A stretch of 64,000 bases of DNA, from NCBI RefSeq assembly GCF_037102585.1, contig NW_027043822.1, forward strand, positions 831,001 to 895,000, read 5' to 3'. How positions within the stretch are numbered: position 1 is the stretch's first letter; each line of letters opens with the position of its first letter. Shown here piece after piece: positions 38,868 to 48,685 of the stretch. This stretch comes from Saccharomycopsis crataegensis. Taxonomy: Eukaryota; Ascomycota; Saccharomycetes; Ascoideales; Saccharomycopsidaceae. The notes beneath the pieces were generated by a model, which made no database searches, was not told the DNA's origin, and saw nothing but the letters and a program-made list of their open reading frames with translations. The position numbers and the translations under genes were made by a program.

Positions 38868-40079
38868 TCATTCCTTAACAAACAAAGCAGCAGCACCCAT
38901 ACCACTACCAATACACATACTAACTACCCCCAACTGTCCAGCTATCAACTCACTCAACAAGGTAGCCACTAATCTTGCTCCAGTACAACCCAAAGGATGG
39001 CCCAAGGCAATTGCACCACCACGAGGGTTCACCTTTTCATACGGAATTCCGCAGCTTTCCACACTATATAAACATTGGGCCGCAAATGCCTCATTAATTT
39101 CAAAAATATCGATATCCGACACCCCAACATTGACAGAAGACAAGAGCTTTGGAATGGCATAAGCCGGTCCAACCCCCATAATTTCCGGAGGAACTCCAAC
39201 AACCTGAGTAGAAACATATTTTCCTACAATTGGCAAGCTTAAAGTCTCGGCCACAGAACGACGAGCAAGAAGCACAAGAGCCGCCCCATCAGATACCTGC
39301 GAGGAGTTCCCAGCATGCGTTGTACCATCCTGTTTGAAAGACGCACGGAGTTTTGATAATGTTTCGAAAGTCGTTCCTGGTCTCACGCCTTCATCTTTAC
39401 TGATCACTTTATCGCCAACAGGGATTGGTAAGATCTCTTGGGCAAAAGCATTGGACGCTAATGCCTTTTCAGCCTTTGCGTACGAATTTGCAGCGAACCG
39501 ATCCTGGGTAGGTCTGTCAATACCGAACTTTTCAGCAATATTTTCATTGGTTATACCCATTGGAATCAAGCATTTGGCAGCCTCATCACTTTCGTCGAGT
39601 AAGAGATCACTAATTGCCGGAGCGGCTTTTGGGCCAAAGAAAGTTGTCATACTTTCTGCCCCGCACGCTAGCCCTATATTGATTTGACCGGTTGCAATCT
39701 GGTTGGCAATATAGTTAACACTCATGAGTCCACTAGAACATTGACGATTGATGGAAACAAAAGGTGTTTGGTATGGAATCCCAGCAGCCAAAGCGGCAGC
39801 ACGCAACTCGTTGGCACCGGCCCCAGGATTTAGAACGTTCCCACAGGCCACATCTTCGATTTTTTCAAATTCAATGATATTCTGCTTTTTGAATTCAGAA
39901 AGGAGAAGGTACAAGATATCTTCAGTTTTCAAGTCCTTGAACCCACCTTTGCGACCCCTCGCAATTGGAGTTCTTAGAGCGGACACAATCACCACGTCAT
40001 CGGGGTGTTTTGATTTGATCGAGGTTAAATCTGACTGCTTGCCGTGCAAATGACTATATATCTGTGATAATCTGTTCAT
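38868..40079 (-). CDS. POT1: Peroxisomal 3-ketoacyl-CoA thiolase
   Basis: 403 residues. Catalyses the last step of peroxisomal beta-oxidation. Residues 3-11, RLSQIYSHL, form a textbook PTS2 signal (R-L-x5-H-L), so Pex7-dependent import is expected. The thiolase active site is intact: the acyl-accepting Cys 114 in NRQCSSGLMS, NEAFAAQ, GHPLGCTGAR (His) and the final Cys in CIGSGMGAA. Sequence and PTS2 match Pot1/Fox3 rather than the cytosolic acetoacetyl-CoA thiolase Erg10. No in-frame CTG codons across the gene. Confidence 0.93.
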   Translation of the reverse strand: MNRLSQIYSHLHGKQSDLTSIKSKHPDDVVIVSALRTPIARGRKGGFKDLKTEDILYLLLSEFKKQNIIEFEKIEDVACGNVLNPGAGANELRAAALAAGIPYQTPFVSINRQCSSGLMSVNYIANQIATGQINIGLACGAESMTTFFGPKAAPAISDLLLDESDEAAKCLIPMGITNENIAEKFGIDRPTQDRFAANSYAKAEKALASNAFAQEILPIPVGDKVISKDEGVRPGTTFETLSKLRASFKQDGTTHAGNSSQVSDGAALVLLARRSVAETLSLPIVGKYVSTQVVGVPPEIMGVGPAYAIPKLLSSVNVGVSDIDIFEINEAFAAQCLYSVESCGIPYEKVNPRGGAIALGHPLGCTGARLVATLLSELIAGQLGVVSMCIGSGMGAAALFVKE

Positions 40080-40679
40080 ATTTTTATGGTAATAACAATG
40101 ATATTGAATGGTAAAATAGAGCCGCCCAGCACAAAAATGAGATGTTGCCCCCCACTATATATATACATATATATATATATATCAGTGTCCAAAATAATCA
40201 CGCTTAATCTTTCCGGTTGCCATAATAGTCACGTGCCATGTGGTCTCCGCATTTCAGATGACACTGGCAGTGAGGAGAAACAAGTTGCCAGTGGAGATTA
40301 TCCGGTGCTTTGATGAGTTCTCGACACCACAGGAATTACGTGGAATATGATATCCTTCTCTTCTCTGATTGGCCCATTTTTTTCAGTTTTATTTTTTTCC
40401 ATTTGCCAGATATAGGGGGTGATAGGGGTGTGTCCAATTAATGGATCTTTGACATTATGGAAAGTTTTTGATTATAAAGAGTTTTCGATGGTGGCACCTT
40501 GTGATAGTGTCCATTTTGAGTGGCTTGTACGGACTATCTCCAAGATATAACAAACTGTTTACTATATAAATTTACACAACCTCGCCGAGTAACAAACAAA
40601 TAATACCATAACTCATGAAGACTTCTTAAATTTAAAGATTATAAAAATTCTATATTGTCAATAGATTCTAAAAACGCTT
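40080..40679. other. Thiolase upstream region and GST 3' flank
   Basis: Noncoding, with a TA-rich run at about 40155-40182 just upstream of the thiolase start. Only short unconvincing frames. Confidence 0.5.
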
Positions 40680-41369
40680 CTAATAATCTGACCCGTACAG
40701 CTTTGCAATTTCCTTCGCAGCTTCATATCCCTTCAGTTTCTGAATATTACTCAACCATTCGCTAACATTCGGATAATCCTTCATCTCAAATCCAAACTCA
40801 TTGGTTAATGGGAAAGATAATATAATATCGGCCCCCGTCAACTTTCCGTCAACAAAGTAACCGTTATTTTTCTTCAATTCCTCTTCCAAGAATTCTAAAT
40901 TGGTCTTCACCTCGCCAGCGCTATAACCAGAACTCATCTTATTAATAATCATATTCTTCAAACTAGAGATTGGCCATGGAGCATAAGCTTCTCTTGCTTT
41001 GTGGAAAATAAATTCAAAGAGAAGTGGTGGCTGCAAAGTTCCTTCGGCATAGTGTAAATAATAATCGATTTGTTCCCTATTCTTCACATCGTACAATTTC
41101 CCGTCATCAAATTTGTTCAATAACCATTGGAAAATATGGCCAGACTCCGCCAACATGATTGGTTTGGCATTTTCATCTTGTTGAAATTCCACAATTGGTG
41201 ACTTCCCCAAAGGATGGATTTTTTTTAAAGATTCTGGGGCTCTGAAATTTTCGTTTCTCTTGTAAGGGATAACTTCGTATTTAACTCCCAATTCCTCAAG
41301 CAACCAAATGACTCGAAGGGCACGGGATTTTTCCAACCAGTGGAGTTTGATTTTTGGAAAGGCAGACAT
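40680..41369 (-). CDS. Glutathione S-transferase, Gtt1-like
   Basis: 229 residues. N-terminal thioredoxin-fold half (KIKLHWLEKSRALRVIWLLEEL, with the Gtt1-type HWLEKSR start) and the cis-Pro region HPLGKSPIVE, then the glutathione-contacting LAESGHIFQWL. The C-terminal helical half ends with FVDGKLTGADIILSFPL, the usual GST N-capping motif. Closest in layout to S. cerevisiae Gtt1 (234 residues), an ER-associated GST. The upstream region has a CACGTG element at about 41540. Conjugation substrate is not predictable. Confidence 0.85.
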   Translation of the reverse strand: MSAFPKIKLHWLEKSRALRVIWLLEELGVKYEVIPYKRNENFRAPESLKKIHPLGKSPIVEFQQDENAKPIMLAESGHIFQWLLNKFDDGKLYDVKNREQIDYYLHYAEGTLQPPLLFEFIFHKAREAYAPWPISSLKNMIINKMSSGYSAGEVKTNLEFLEEELKKNNGYFVDGKLTGADIILSFPLTNEFGFEMKDYPNVSEWLSNIQKLKGYEAAKEIAKLYGSDY

Positions 41370-41749
41370 GATTTATTGTTTGTTTGTTTTTCAATTGATT
41401 GAGATTTAAAATAATATAATGTGTTGTGGTGGTGTGTATCCAAACGAAATGAAATAAGAAAAATTGGAGAACGTCCAGAGAAATTTATATGGAGATGATC
41501 ACTTGTTCGAGAACCCTGGTAGAATTTGTAAGCCGCATTCACGTGTCAATTACGTCGTGCTTCCCCAAATCACCATGGTTGCCGAATTTTCGCCACTGAA
41601 GAATCTTAGCCGTTGGTAATGTACACATATCCTATTAATAATTCTCTTTCCAAATAGCCAGGTGATACCACCCCACTCTCAACCAGTTAAAAAAAAATTG
41701 CATTCATAGCAGGAAAAAAAAGGGGATCTTGGAGACTTCCCAAAAAAAT
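41370..41749 (-). promoter_or_regulatory. GST upstream region
   Basis: Noncoding 380 bp containing CACGTG (41540-41545) followed by ATTACGTCGT. The latter is similar to bZIP sites and would fit a stress-regulated GST; inferred. Confidence 0.35.
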
Positions 41750-41821
41750 CTCCGATACCGGGAATCGAACCCGGATTTGCGCCGTGAGAGGGCACCGTGC
41801 TAGCCATTACACTATATCGGA
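41750..41821 (-). tRNA. tRNA-Glu (anticodon CUC)
   Basis: 72 nt on the minus strand, starting TCCGATATAGTGTAATGGCT. Acceptor TCCGATA pairs with TATCGGA and the discriminator base is G. The anticodon stem GTGCC/GGCGC encloses the loop CTCTCAC, giving anticodon CTC. The T arm is CCGGG-TTCGATT-CCCGG, which also forms the B box. No intron. A run of seven T follows immediately on the minus strand as the Pol III terminator. Confidence 0.96.
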
Positions 41822-43667
41822 TTCTGATGGTATGTCAAAGAGACAGTTGGTTTTTTTATAAAAAAATTATTTTGTGTTCGGGGCTCATAACCATATGGCA
41901 AATCTTTTTATCTATTTTATCCAATATTTGTGCTCTTTAATTAGTGCTATGGACATTTTTGCACCATAATAGAATTTGGAATTTTTATTTGAAAGATTTA
42001 AAGGAAAACAAGTGACATTATTGGCTCATTATTAGCTCATAAGAGGGTTAATAGAGTGAGATTTGTAAATAAACGAATGAAAGAAACAGTTTTTATTATT
42101 AATAAACCTCAATCATTTTGATTAACAAGTTTTTTACCTGTGATGTGACTAATCTTTGCAAAAGGAATATGATAGAGAAATAAATTACAATCTTTTTTGA
42201 TAAAAATTATTTTTACAGAGCAGCTCATAAGCCCGGCTTACATGTTCTTCAGAACCTCTGTGACTTGTTAATATACAGCTCATTCATTCATGTTCACAGA
42301 AGAAGTAGGATAAATACAATCGTGTATTTAGAATCAATAAGAAGTAACCAAAGTAATAGTGTGTGGAAAATGAATAGAAATAACACCATATGACAAAGTA
42401 TAAGAACAAGACTAATGAAAATAAGGTATCTTGGATAACAAATTATCAATTGTTATTTAAAAGTGACATCAGGGTATATTATAGATTACTTCTATTACTT
42501 GTTGTTTTATTTTTATTAGATGCTCTAATTTTAGGTGGATTCTGGGATATCATTATAAATCTTTTGATATTTAGTCCATGACCACTTTGATATTAAAAAA
42601 AAAAAAAAATATTACTTAGTTACTGGAATAAAAAAAAAGGGGTCATTACGGAGAGTATCAATTTTTTTTTTTCGCAGAAAGATTGTAAAATTCTGAGAAT
42701 TCAATCTTGACAAGTTATAATTGGAAAAGGCAAACGATTTGATGGAAAAGTCTGAAAATTATCCATGTATGCCTATGCAAACAGCGTGCACCGTAAAATT
42801 ATTCTTATTATTTTTTCCAGGCATTTGCGCAAATAGGGCATGTCCAATCTGGTCGTCACAATTACTGGTTATGCATTCGCATGTAGACAAATGGAATGTA
42901 GGTCAAAAGATCAGACCTACTTAAGAATTATCATCCCCTTTATCTACTTCTTATTTGACAGGCGTTACTTCTTATTTGACTGGCGTTACTTCTCGATTAT
43001 TGCGAGACAACCAGGGACCTAGGAAGGGTACAGAGACGCTCATTCCGTAAGTATAGTACTGAGATCTTAATATTATTAGTAGTTTTCTTTAAAGGTATTT
43101 AATTTGAGTAGCCGATCAGCTGGAAGCATCTAGAATCTTTTTAAAAAGTACCAAATAAAGCTTGTATATGGATTGGATGATAACTTTATAACATTATTCT
43201 TTGCTTGCTACAACTACTTACTCGTTGGTCAATAGGTTGACAATAGAAATTTATTTCACTGTATGGAAATGAGTGCAAATATGCGATAGTTGCCTTTACG
43301 CGTGAATCTCTGTTGTTTCCCTATTGTTTACTTATTGTTTCCAGTTGTATCCTTGAATAGGATTTCTTACTATCATTCAGTAATCTTTTGCAGATAGAAT
43401 TACAATCATGGCGGTCCTTACAAATCTGAACTATGTCAACAAAATACACAAAATGTAATCAATGCAAATATATACTTATATATATGAGAAGGTAACAACA
43501 GATAAAAAGATGAATAAATTTTTTTCAGAAAAATAAATAAAGAAGTACACGGAAATCAAATTAGGGATAAGAAAAATTTTTTTTTAATGGAAGCCAAACA
43601 CAATTACTAATACAAGTATAGGTACAAATTCAATGATCTAAAAAGAAAGCAAAAAACTAGAAGACAT
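41822..43667. other. 1.8-kb AT-rich region between tRNA-Glu and NOP7
   Basis: No well-supported gene. One 63-codon frame at 42390-42581 would encode a small Lys-rich peptide with one strongly hydrophobic helix, but it has no recognised relatives and low complexity. Regions beside tRNA genes often hold retrotransposon remnants; I see no clear LTR here. A 21-bp tandem repeat is listed separately. Confidence 0.45.
42948..42989. repeat. 21-bp direct tandem repeat, two copies
   Basis: TTCTTATTTGACAGGCGTTAC followed directly by the same unit with one base changed (ACA/ACT at the 13th position). Short and isolated. Purpose unknown. Confidence 0.85.
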
Positions 43668-45458
43668 TTAACCAGACAAGTTCTTTTTAGCCTTTTCGAG
43701 TTTCCGTTTCTTACTGGCCAATTGCTTGTTTCTGTCGTCCTTTTGTTTATTGCTGTATTCCATCTTCTTGTGCAATTTTCTTTGTTTATTGCTCATCATG
43801 ATCTTCTTCATTTCTTTTTCTTCAGCAGCTTCCTTTTCTTCCTTGGTCAAGTTTGAATGATTTCTCTTCTTGGAAGGTTTGGTTGGTTCAGATTCAGTCT
43901 TACTGGCTTCACTGTATTTAACACCTTGAGCTTCAAGTTCCAATTCCTTTTGAGCTTCCAAGTCACCTTCTTCTTCTTCTTCTTCTTCTTCTTCTTCTTC
44001 TTCGTCTTCTTCGATATCTTCGTCTTCGTCTTCTTCGTCTTCCATTTCTTCTTCAGTAGTAGCCTTCTTAGCTTCAGGGTCGTAACCACTAGCATCACCC
44101 CATGGTGACAAGTGTGGAGGTAAAGTTTCACCTGGAGCGTAGTCATTAACAGGCAACAATTTCTGTTTATTAACACAATCGAAAATCCATTGAGGTTGGA
44201 CATAGGTTCTTCCTAGAATCTTATTCTTCACCACTGGACGATCGGTGATTTGATGAGTAAACACAACATCGGCCAATAATTGCTCACGTTCCGCTGGAGG
44301 AATGGCATCAAGCATGATTTCACTAAAGACCTTACCATTGAAAGAAAGCAAAACAAATTCAAGGAATTCAATGTTGACTTCACGACCAACAAAGAAAGTC
44401 ATACCCTTGAACAAGTTCTTGGTTGGGTCAACGTCGTTTTTATCAAGATTCTTTGGTTGGAATAACTTATCAGCATGTGATTTGGTGTTGGTGGATTCGA
44501 ACTCATCCAATTTATTGTCATCTTCGTCTTGATCAACATCAGCATTTTCTTCATTGTCAGCTTTCAAGGCTTTGGAAATTTCTGCGGCGTCCAATTTTTC
44601 AGCTTCAATATTTCTACCATCAACAACCTTCACATCAGAAGTCTCGTTAGAATTTCTCAATTCTAAAACATAACTGCTCAACCCACTGAAAATCTTGGAG
44701 TTTTCTTCGTTGATTTTTGGTGGGTATACCAAGTTGGCATCCTTGTATAATTTGAATAATACAAACTTGAGTAAAGTAACGTAAAATTCCAAAAAGGTCA
44801 ACATGATACGGAAATCGATATCGGATGGGATGTTCTGTGGAAACTTGAACGGCGACAACCAGATAACTTCTTGACCTTGGACTTTGGCACTGTAGTAAAC
44901 CCCTTTAATGGAAACAAACACTTTTTCTAACGCATTCTGTTCACTAACGTATGCGTGCCATTGATTGGAAATTTTTTTACAATCATCAATAACTTTGGTG
45001 TCGATTTTATCAGTTGCTGGCATGTTGGCAAACAAGAAGATCATATTGAGAGCATCATCAATGTCTCTAACGGCATCGATGAAGGTTGGGTAACGTTCCT
45101 TGATGATATGATCTAATGTGTAGTGGGATCTATTGGAATCGAGTCTTTTGGCATCACCAATCTCCCCCTTGGATAAAGCCTTGTTCAATTTTTTGGCAAA
45201 AGTCTTGTGTTCACGGAACTTATTCAAAATAGGTTCATGGAGCAAGTATTGAATATCTTTGGAGTAATAGAAAGTGACCGGTTTGGTGGAACCTTTGTTG
45301 GCCTTCTTTTTATTTCTTGGTTCACGAGGATAAATCCCTTTGAAAATACAGAGCCGACGGAAGTCTGCCAAAGAGACCTGAAGCTTCTTGACGGCCTGGG
45401 TTCTGGTAATGAAGTTTTTGGCGTTACCAGTTGTTCCTCTCTTCTTTATTTTCCCCAT
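43668..45458 (-). CDS. NOP7: Pescadillo homologue Nop7 (60S ribosome biogenesis)
   Basis: 596 residues; yeast Nop7 has 605. The N-terminal pescadillo domain is unmistakable: [59 protein letters not shown] domain lies at about residues 350-450 ([13 protein letters not shown] ... [12 protein letters not shown]). The tail has a long Glu/Asp run (about 480-510, bases 43975-44045) and a Lys-rich end that should carry nuclear/nucleolar signals. Nop7 works with Erb1 and Ytm1 in 27S pre-rRNA processing. The promoter has RRPE-like and PAC-like elements, consistent with the ribosome-biogenesis regulon. Confidence 0.95.
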   Translation of the reverse strand: MGKIKKRGTTGNAKNFITRTQAVKKLQVSLADFRRLCIFKGIYPREPRNKKKANKGSTKPVTFYYSKDIQYLLHEPILNKFREHKTFAKKLNKALSKGEIGDAKRLDSNRSHYTLDHIIKERYPTFIDAVRDIDDALNMIFLFANMPATDKIDTKVIDDCKKISNQWHAYVSEQNALEKVFVSIKGVYYSAKVQGQEVIWLSPFKFPQNIPSDIDFRIMLTFLEFYVTLLKFVLFKLYKDANLVYPPKINEENSKIFSGLSSYVLELRNSNETSDVKVVDGRNIEAEKLDAAEISKALKADNEENADVDQDEDDNKLDEFESTNTKSHADKLFQPKNLDKNDVDPTKNLFKGMTFFVGREVNIEFLEFVLLSFNGKVFSEIMLDAIPPAEREQLLADVVFTHQITDRPVVKNKILGRTYVQPQWIFDCVNKQKLLPVNDYAPGETLPPHLSPWGDASGYDPEAKKATTEEEMEDEEDEDEDIEEDEEEEEEEEEEEEGDLEAQKELELEAQGVKYSEASKTESEPTKPSKKRNHSNLTKEEKEAAEEKEMKKIMMSNKQRKLHKKMEYSNKQKDDRNKQLASKKRKLEKAKKNLSG

Positions 45459-46456
45459 TGTTGTTGATGTTGAATATTGTTCACTGAGATTAAATGAAAA
45501 TTTAGTATTATTGAAAAGTTTTCTTACAATTAAAAAAAGACGAAAATTTTTTTTTTTTTTTTTTTCCTTCTCATCTCATCGATTACATAACTTGTAATGT
45601 AGCACTTACATAATCACGCTCCATAAGGTATTACCTAAGCACTTTCGGTAGTATTAGCTAAGCAGTGTTAATAACTATTTATGTAATCAACGAGCGAGCG
45701 ATTACATAATTACCGACCGCACTACGAAATCCGCCCGATTGGTGTATACCCACGAGGCTTGGCCATGTCCACCACCAACTGTGTTAAAGAAGCCAAGATA
45801 TCTGGCTTGACGGCATTATTTTGATGTATTTTACTGTATGTGGGGTTTCGGAAATTGAAATACCTGAAGTTAAAAATGAAAACTGGCATTAGATCTAAGA
45901 TACAGTTCATTATCGGTCAACAATAAATATAAATGGCAAGGAAGAAAGTCTAGTATGTACATTTCCTTAACACCGGAGGGGATTGAATGGCGGTAATTTT
46001 TCTTGTTAACATGGGAATTAATTGGCTAAATGAATCAGGGAATATGTCCGTATGAACCACAGTCTTCACCACTACAATATGGATCAAATTAATATTTACT
46101 GTAGATATAACAAGTGGGGAATTTGTAAGATACCACAATATGAACAATATAAATAATTTAAATGGATATACAATAATAATATAACAGATAGAGATCCATA
46201 TGTATTGGCCAGAAACCAAAGATCCATCCGTTAGTTTTTCCTTCTCGCCCCCCTTTTTTTTTTTCCTTTTAGAGTTAGTCCCAATCGGGAACGATCCGCC
46301 GATTAATCTCGAATTATTCATATATTTAAAATCCTTTTTCCTGTGTGGATAAAAAAAGAACCAACAAAAAAAAAAATCCCAAAATCAAAGACAATCAAAA
46401 AAATACAAAGGGTTTTTGACAGAATCATTACTGATCAACCATATCGTGGAGAAATC
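45459..46456. other. Divergent region between NOP7 and the first yapsin-type gene
   Basis: Besides the NOP7 elements, TTACATAA occurs at 45584-45591, 45608-45615 and 45702-45709, with an inverted copy at 45678-45685. The right part (46211-46330) is similar to the sequence before the second protease gene. Confidence 0.5.
45543..45581 (-). promoter_or_regulatory. RRPE-like and PAC-like elements of NOP7
   Basis: AAAATTTT at 45543-45550 extending into a long T run (RRPE type, AAAAWTTTT) and CTCATCG at 45575-45581, which read on the coding strand is CGATGAG (PAC core GATGAG). They lie 85-123 bases before the NOP7 start. The RRPE plus PAC pair is the known signature of yeast ribosome-biogenesis genes. 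Confidence 0.6.
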
Positions 46457-48685
46457 ATGAAAACCGCGATCCTTTTGTCTTCTCTTATTGCCAGCACCCA
46501 AGGGGCCAGCACCCAAGGAACTAGAACCCAAGGGGCCACCGTCAATAAGCGGTCTGTTGAACCAAACTGGCGTGCTATCAACCACCAAAACAATGGTGGA
46601 ACTTTCAAGATCCCATTCGGAGTATCTAAAGGTAGATCTAAGCCTGTGAAGCGGTCAGGAACCTCAGATAACAGAAGTTTGCGTAAACGTCACGGTGGAC
46701 GTCGGTTGACGAAACGTGATGACTCGGAAGATGAAGTACTGGTCAGCAATGGGAAAGATATGGCGTACTATGCTAACATTGCTCTAGGTAATCCTCCACA
46801 GAACTTAACTGTACAAATCGATACTGGGTCTTCTGATTTATGGGTGTATGCTAAATCTAACCCATACTGCTCATCTACAACAGACGACGGCGATTACGAC
46901 GGTGATGATGACAGCGATGATGATGATAGTGATGATGATGACAGTGATGATGATGACAGTGATGATGATGACAGTGATAGTGACAGTGATGATGATGACA
47001 GTGATAGTGACAGTGATGATGATGACAGTGATGATGATGACAGTGATGATGATGACAGTGATGATGACAGTGATGATGACAGTGATGATGACAGTGATAG
47101 TGACAGTGATATTGATAGTGATAGTGATAGTGATAGTGATAGTGATAGTGATAGTGATAGTGATAGTGATAGTGATAGTGATAGTGATAGTGATAGTGAT
47201 AGTGATAGTGATAGTGATAGTGATAGTTATGATATTAACAGTAATAGCATAGAGTCAGAGTTGGAGAGTATTTCAGAATACTGGAGCGAGTATATGGCAA
47301 CATATGAAGTTGATTACCTGGCCACTGCCACTTATGATGCATCTGTCACAGAAGCTACAGCTGCTACTGATGACGGTACTCAAGTTGTCAAAAGTTCTAA
47401 GACATATTCACAAACCACTGAAGCTGCAACCATCACTTTGAGCGCGGTAGAAAGAACAACTTATATCACTCCGGTCTTTGAAAGTGACAGAACAGTGAAT
47501 TATATTCCTACTGCAACCGCCAGTGCTTTTATTGATTGTAGTGGCAGCTATGATCCTGATCTCTCCGAATCTTTCAATAATGACACCGAACAACCATTCT
47601 TGTTGGGCTACGGTGATATGTCTTATGCTCAAGGAATTGTGGTTCAAGACACATTAACTTTCAATGAATTTGTGATTGAAGACTTCACCTTTGGTTTGGC
47701 AACTGCCTCCAACTCTACAGACATGGTGTTTGGTATTGGGTTGATTGGGCTTGAAAATTTGGGAACGTATGATAACTTCCCATTAAGACTTGTCGATAGT
47801 GGATATATCAACAGGGCGATCTATTCTCTTTTCCTTGAATCGATGGATGCGACCTCTGGCACTATTATTTTTGGTGGTGTGGACTCTGCCAAATACACCG
47901 GCACCCTCTACACTTTCCCAATGTTGAGTCTCGACTCCAGTTCCGATGTGCCAACATATTTCTACATCAGCACTGATTCAATTGACTTGACTGATAATAA
48001 CAATGGTTCAATAGTCCAACAAATCACCTATGCTAAACACGCAATGTTGTTGGATTCCGGCACCTCTTATACATTGCTTCCTCCTAAGGCTTACGCAAGA
48101 CTTGGTACTGCTTTCCCAGGAATTTCTTACTTTGCCGATGCTGGTGGTTATATTGCTAACTGTGATCTTCTCGATGACTATACCTTGAACTTCCACATCC
48201 AAGGAGTTAACTATTCTCTCCCACTTTCAGTGTTTGGTAAGCCTGTGTCCGAAATGGTCGAACAAAATCTTATATCTGATATCCCTGAATCAGATATTGG
48301 TGATTACTGCTATTTGCAATTTGACAGTACTGAAGATAATACCATTATCGCCGGTGACTCTTTCTTGCGTTGGTTCTACATCGTGTATGATTTGACTTAT
48401 TACCAAGTCCATATAGCCGAAGCAAACCTTCAAGGGAACACCACCGAAGATATTCATGTGGTCGAGGCTTATGAGCCTGTTCCAAATGCGGTTCTCGCTC
48501 CAGGCTACGAAGAAGTTTATCAAGGTACACACGCCACTTCTTCCTCTAATGATGATGTTGAACCGGAGTTTACTCATTACATTCCTCAAGGAGCGAAATA
48601 CTTGAAAAACGGTAGTGCCAAGTTACCAATGGGCGGATCTTTGTGGGCTTGTGTGTTTGGGTTGATTGCCTGGTTTATGCTTTGA
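46457..48685 (+). CDS. Yapsin-type GPI-anchored aspartyl protease with giant Ser-Asp repeat
   Basis: 742 residues from the ATG at 46457, which begins the signal peptide MKTAILLSSLIASTQG. A propeptide with dibasic sites (LTKRDD just before the mature part) follows. The two pepsin-family motifs are intact: VQIDTGSSDLWVYAKSNPYC (catalytic Asp about 122) and MLLDSGTSYTLLPP (about 533). Between them, right after the first lobe's active-site Cys, is an insert of about 120 residues of Asp/Ser (46880-47230). Yapsins normally have an acidic loop here, but not so long or regular. The C-terminus (KLPMGGSLWACVFGLIAWFML) is a GPI-attachment signal. Likely plasma-membrane or wall-bound, with basic-residue specificity by family. 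Confidence 0.88.
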   Translation: MKTAILLSSLIASTQGASTQGTRTQGATVNKRSVEPNWRAINHQNNGGTFKIPFGVSKGRSKPVKRSGTSDNRSLRKRHGGRRLTKRDDSEDEVLVSNGKDMAYYANIALGNPPQNLTVQIDTGSSDLWVYAKSNPYCSSTTDDGDYDGDDDSDDDDSDDDDSDDDDSDDDDSDSDSDDDDSDSDSDDDDSDDDDSDDDDSDDDSDDDSDDDSDSDSDIDSDSDSDSDSDSDSDSDSDSDSDSDSDSDSDSDSDSDSYDINSNSIESELESISEYWSEYMATYEVDYLATATYDASVTEATAATDDGTQVVKSSKTYSQTTEAATITLSAVERTTYITPVFESDRTVNYIPTATASAFIDCSGSYDPDLSESFNNDTEQPFLLGYGDMSYAQGIVVQDTLTFNEFVIEDFTFGLATASNSTDMVFGIGLIGLENLGTYDNFPLRLVDSGYINRAIYSLFLESMDATSGTIIFGGVDSAKYTGTLYTFPMLSLDSSSDVPTYFYISTDSIDLTDNNNGSIVQQITYAKHAMLLDSGTSYTLLPPKAYARLGTAFPGISYFADAGGYIANCDLLDDYTLNFHIQGVNYSLPLSVFGKPVSEMVEQNLISDIPESDIGDYCYLQFDSTEDNTIIAGDSFLRWFYIVYDLTYYQVHIAEANLQGNTTEDIHVVEAYEPVPNAVLAPGYEEVYQGTHATSSSNDDVEPEFTHYIPQGAKYLKNGSAKLPMGGSLWACVFGLIAWFML
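46880..47230 (+). repeat. GATGAT/AGTGAT microsatellite coding Asp-Ser repeats
   Basis: About 350 bp of hexamer- and triplet-based repeats: first mixed D(3-4)S units, then a pure run of AGTGAT for about 120 bp (47107-47225). The phase keeps the frame open. The pure segment is a likely length polymorphism. It is absent from the paralogue at 56201-58273. Confidence 0.92.

Noticed and set aside
42390-42581. 63-codon hydrophobic small frame
   Set aside because: Low complexity, no relatives recognised, and such frames are common in AT-rich DNA. Mentioned only in the region description.
41822-43667. Retrotransposon LTR remnant next to tRNA-Glu
   Set aside because: The area is AT-rich and tRNA-adjacent, but I could not find paired TG...CA ends, a target duplication or any coding remnant.
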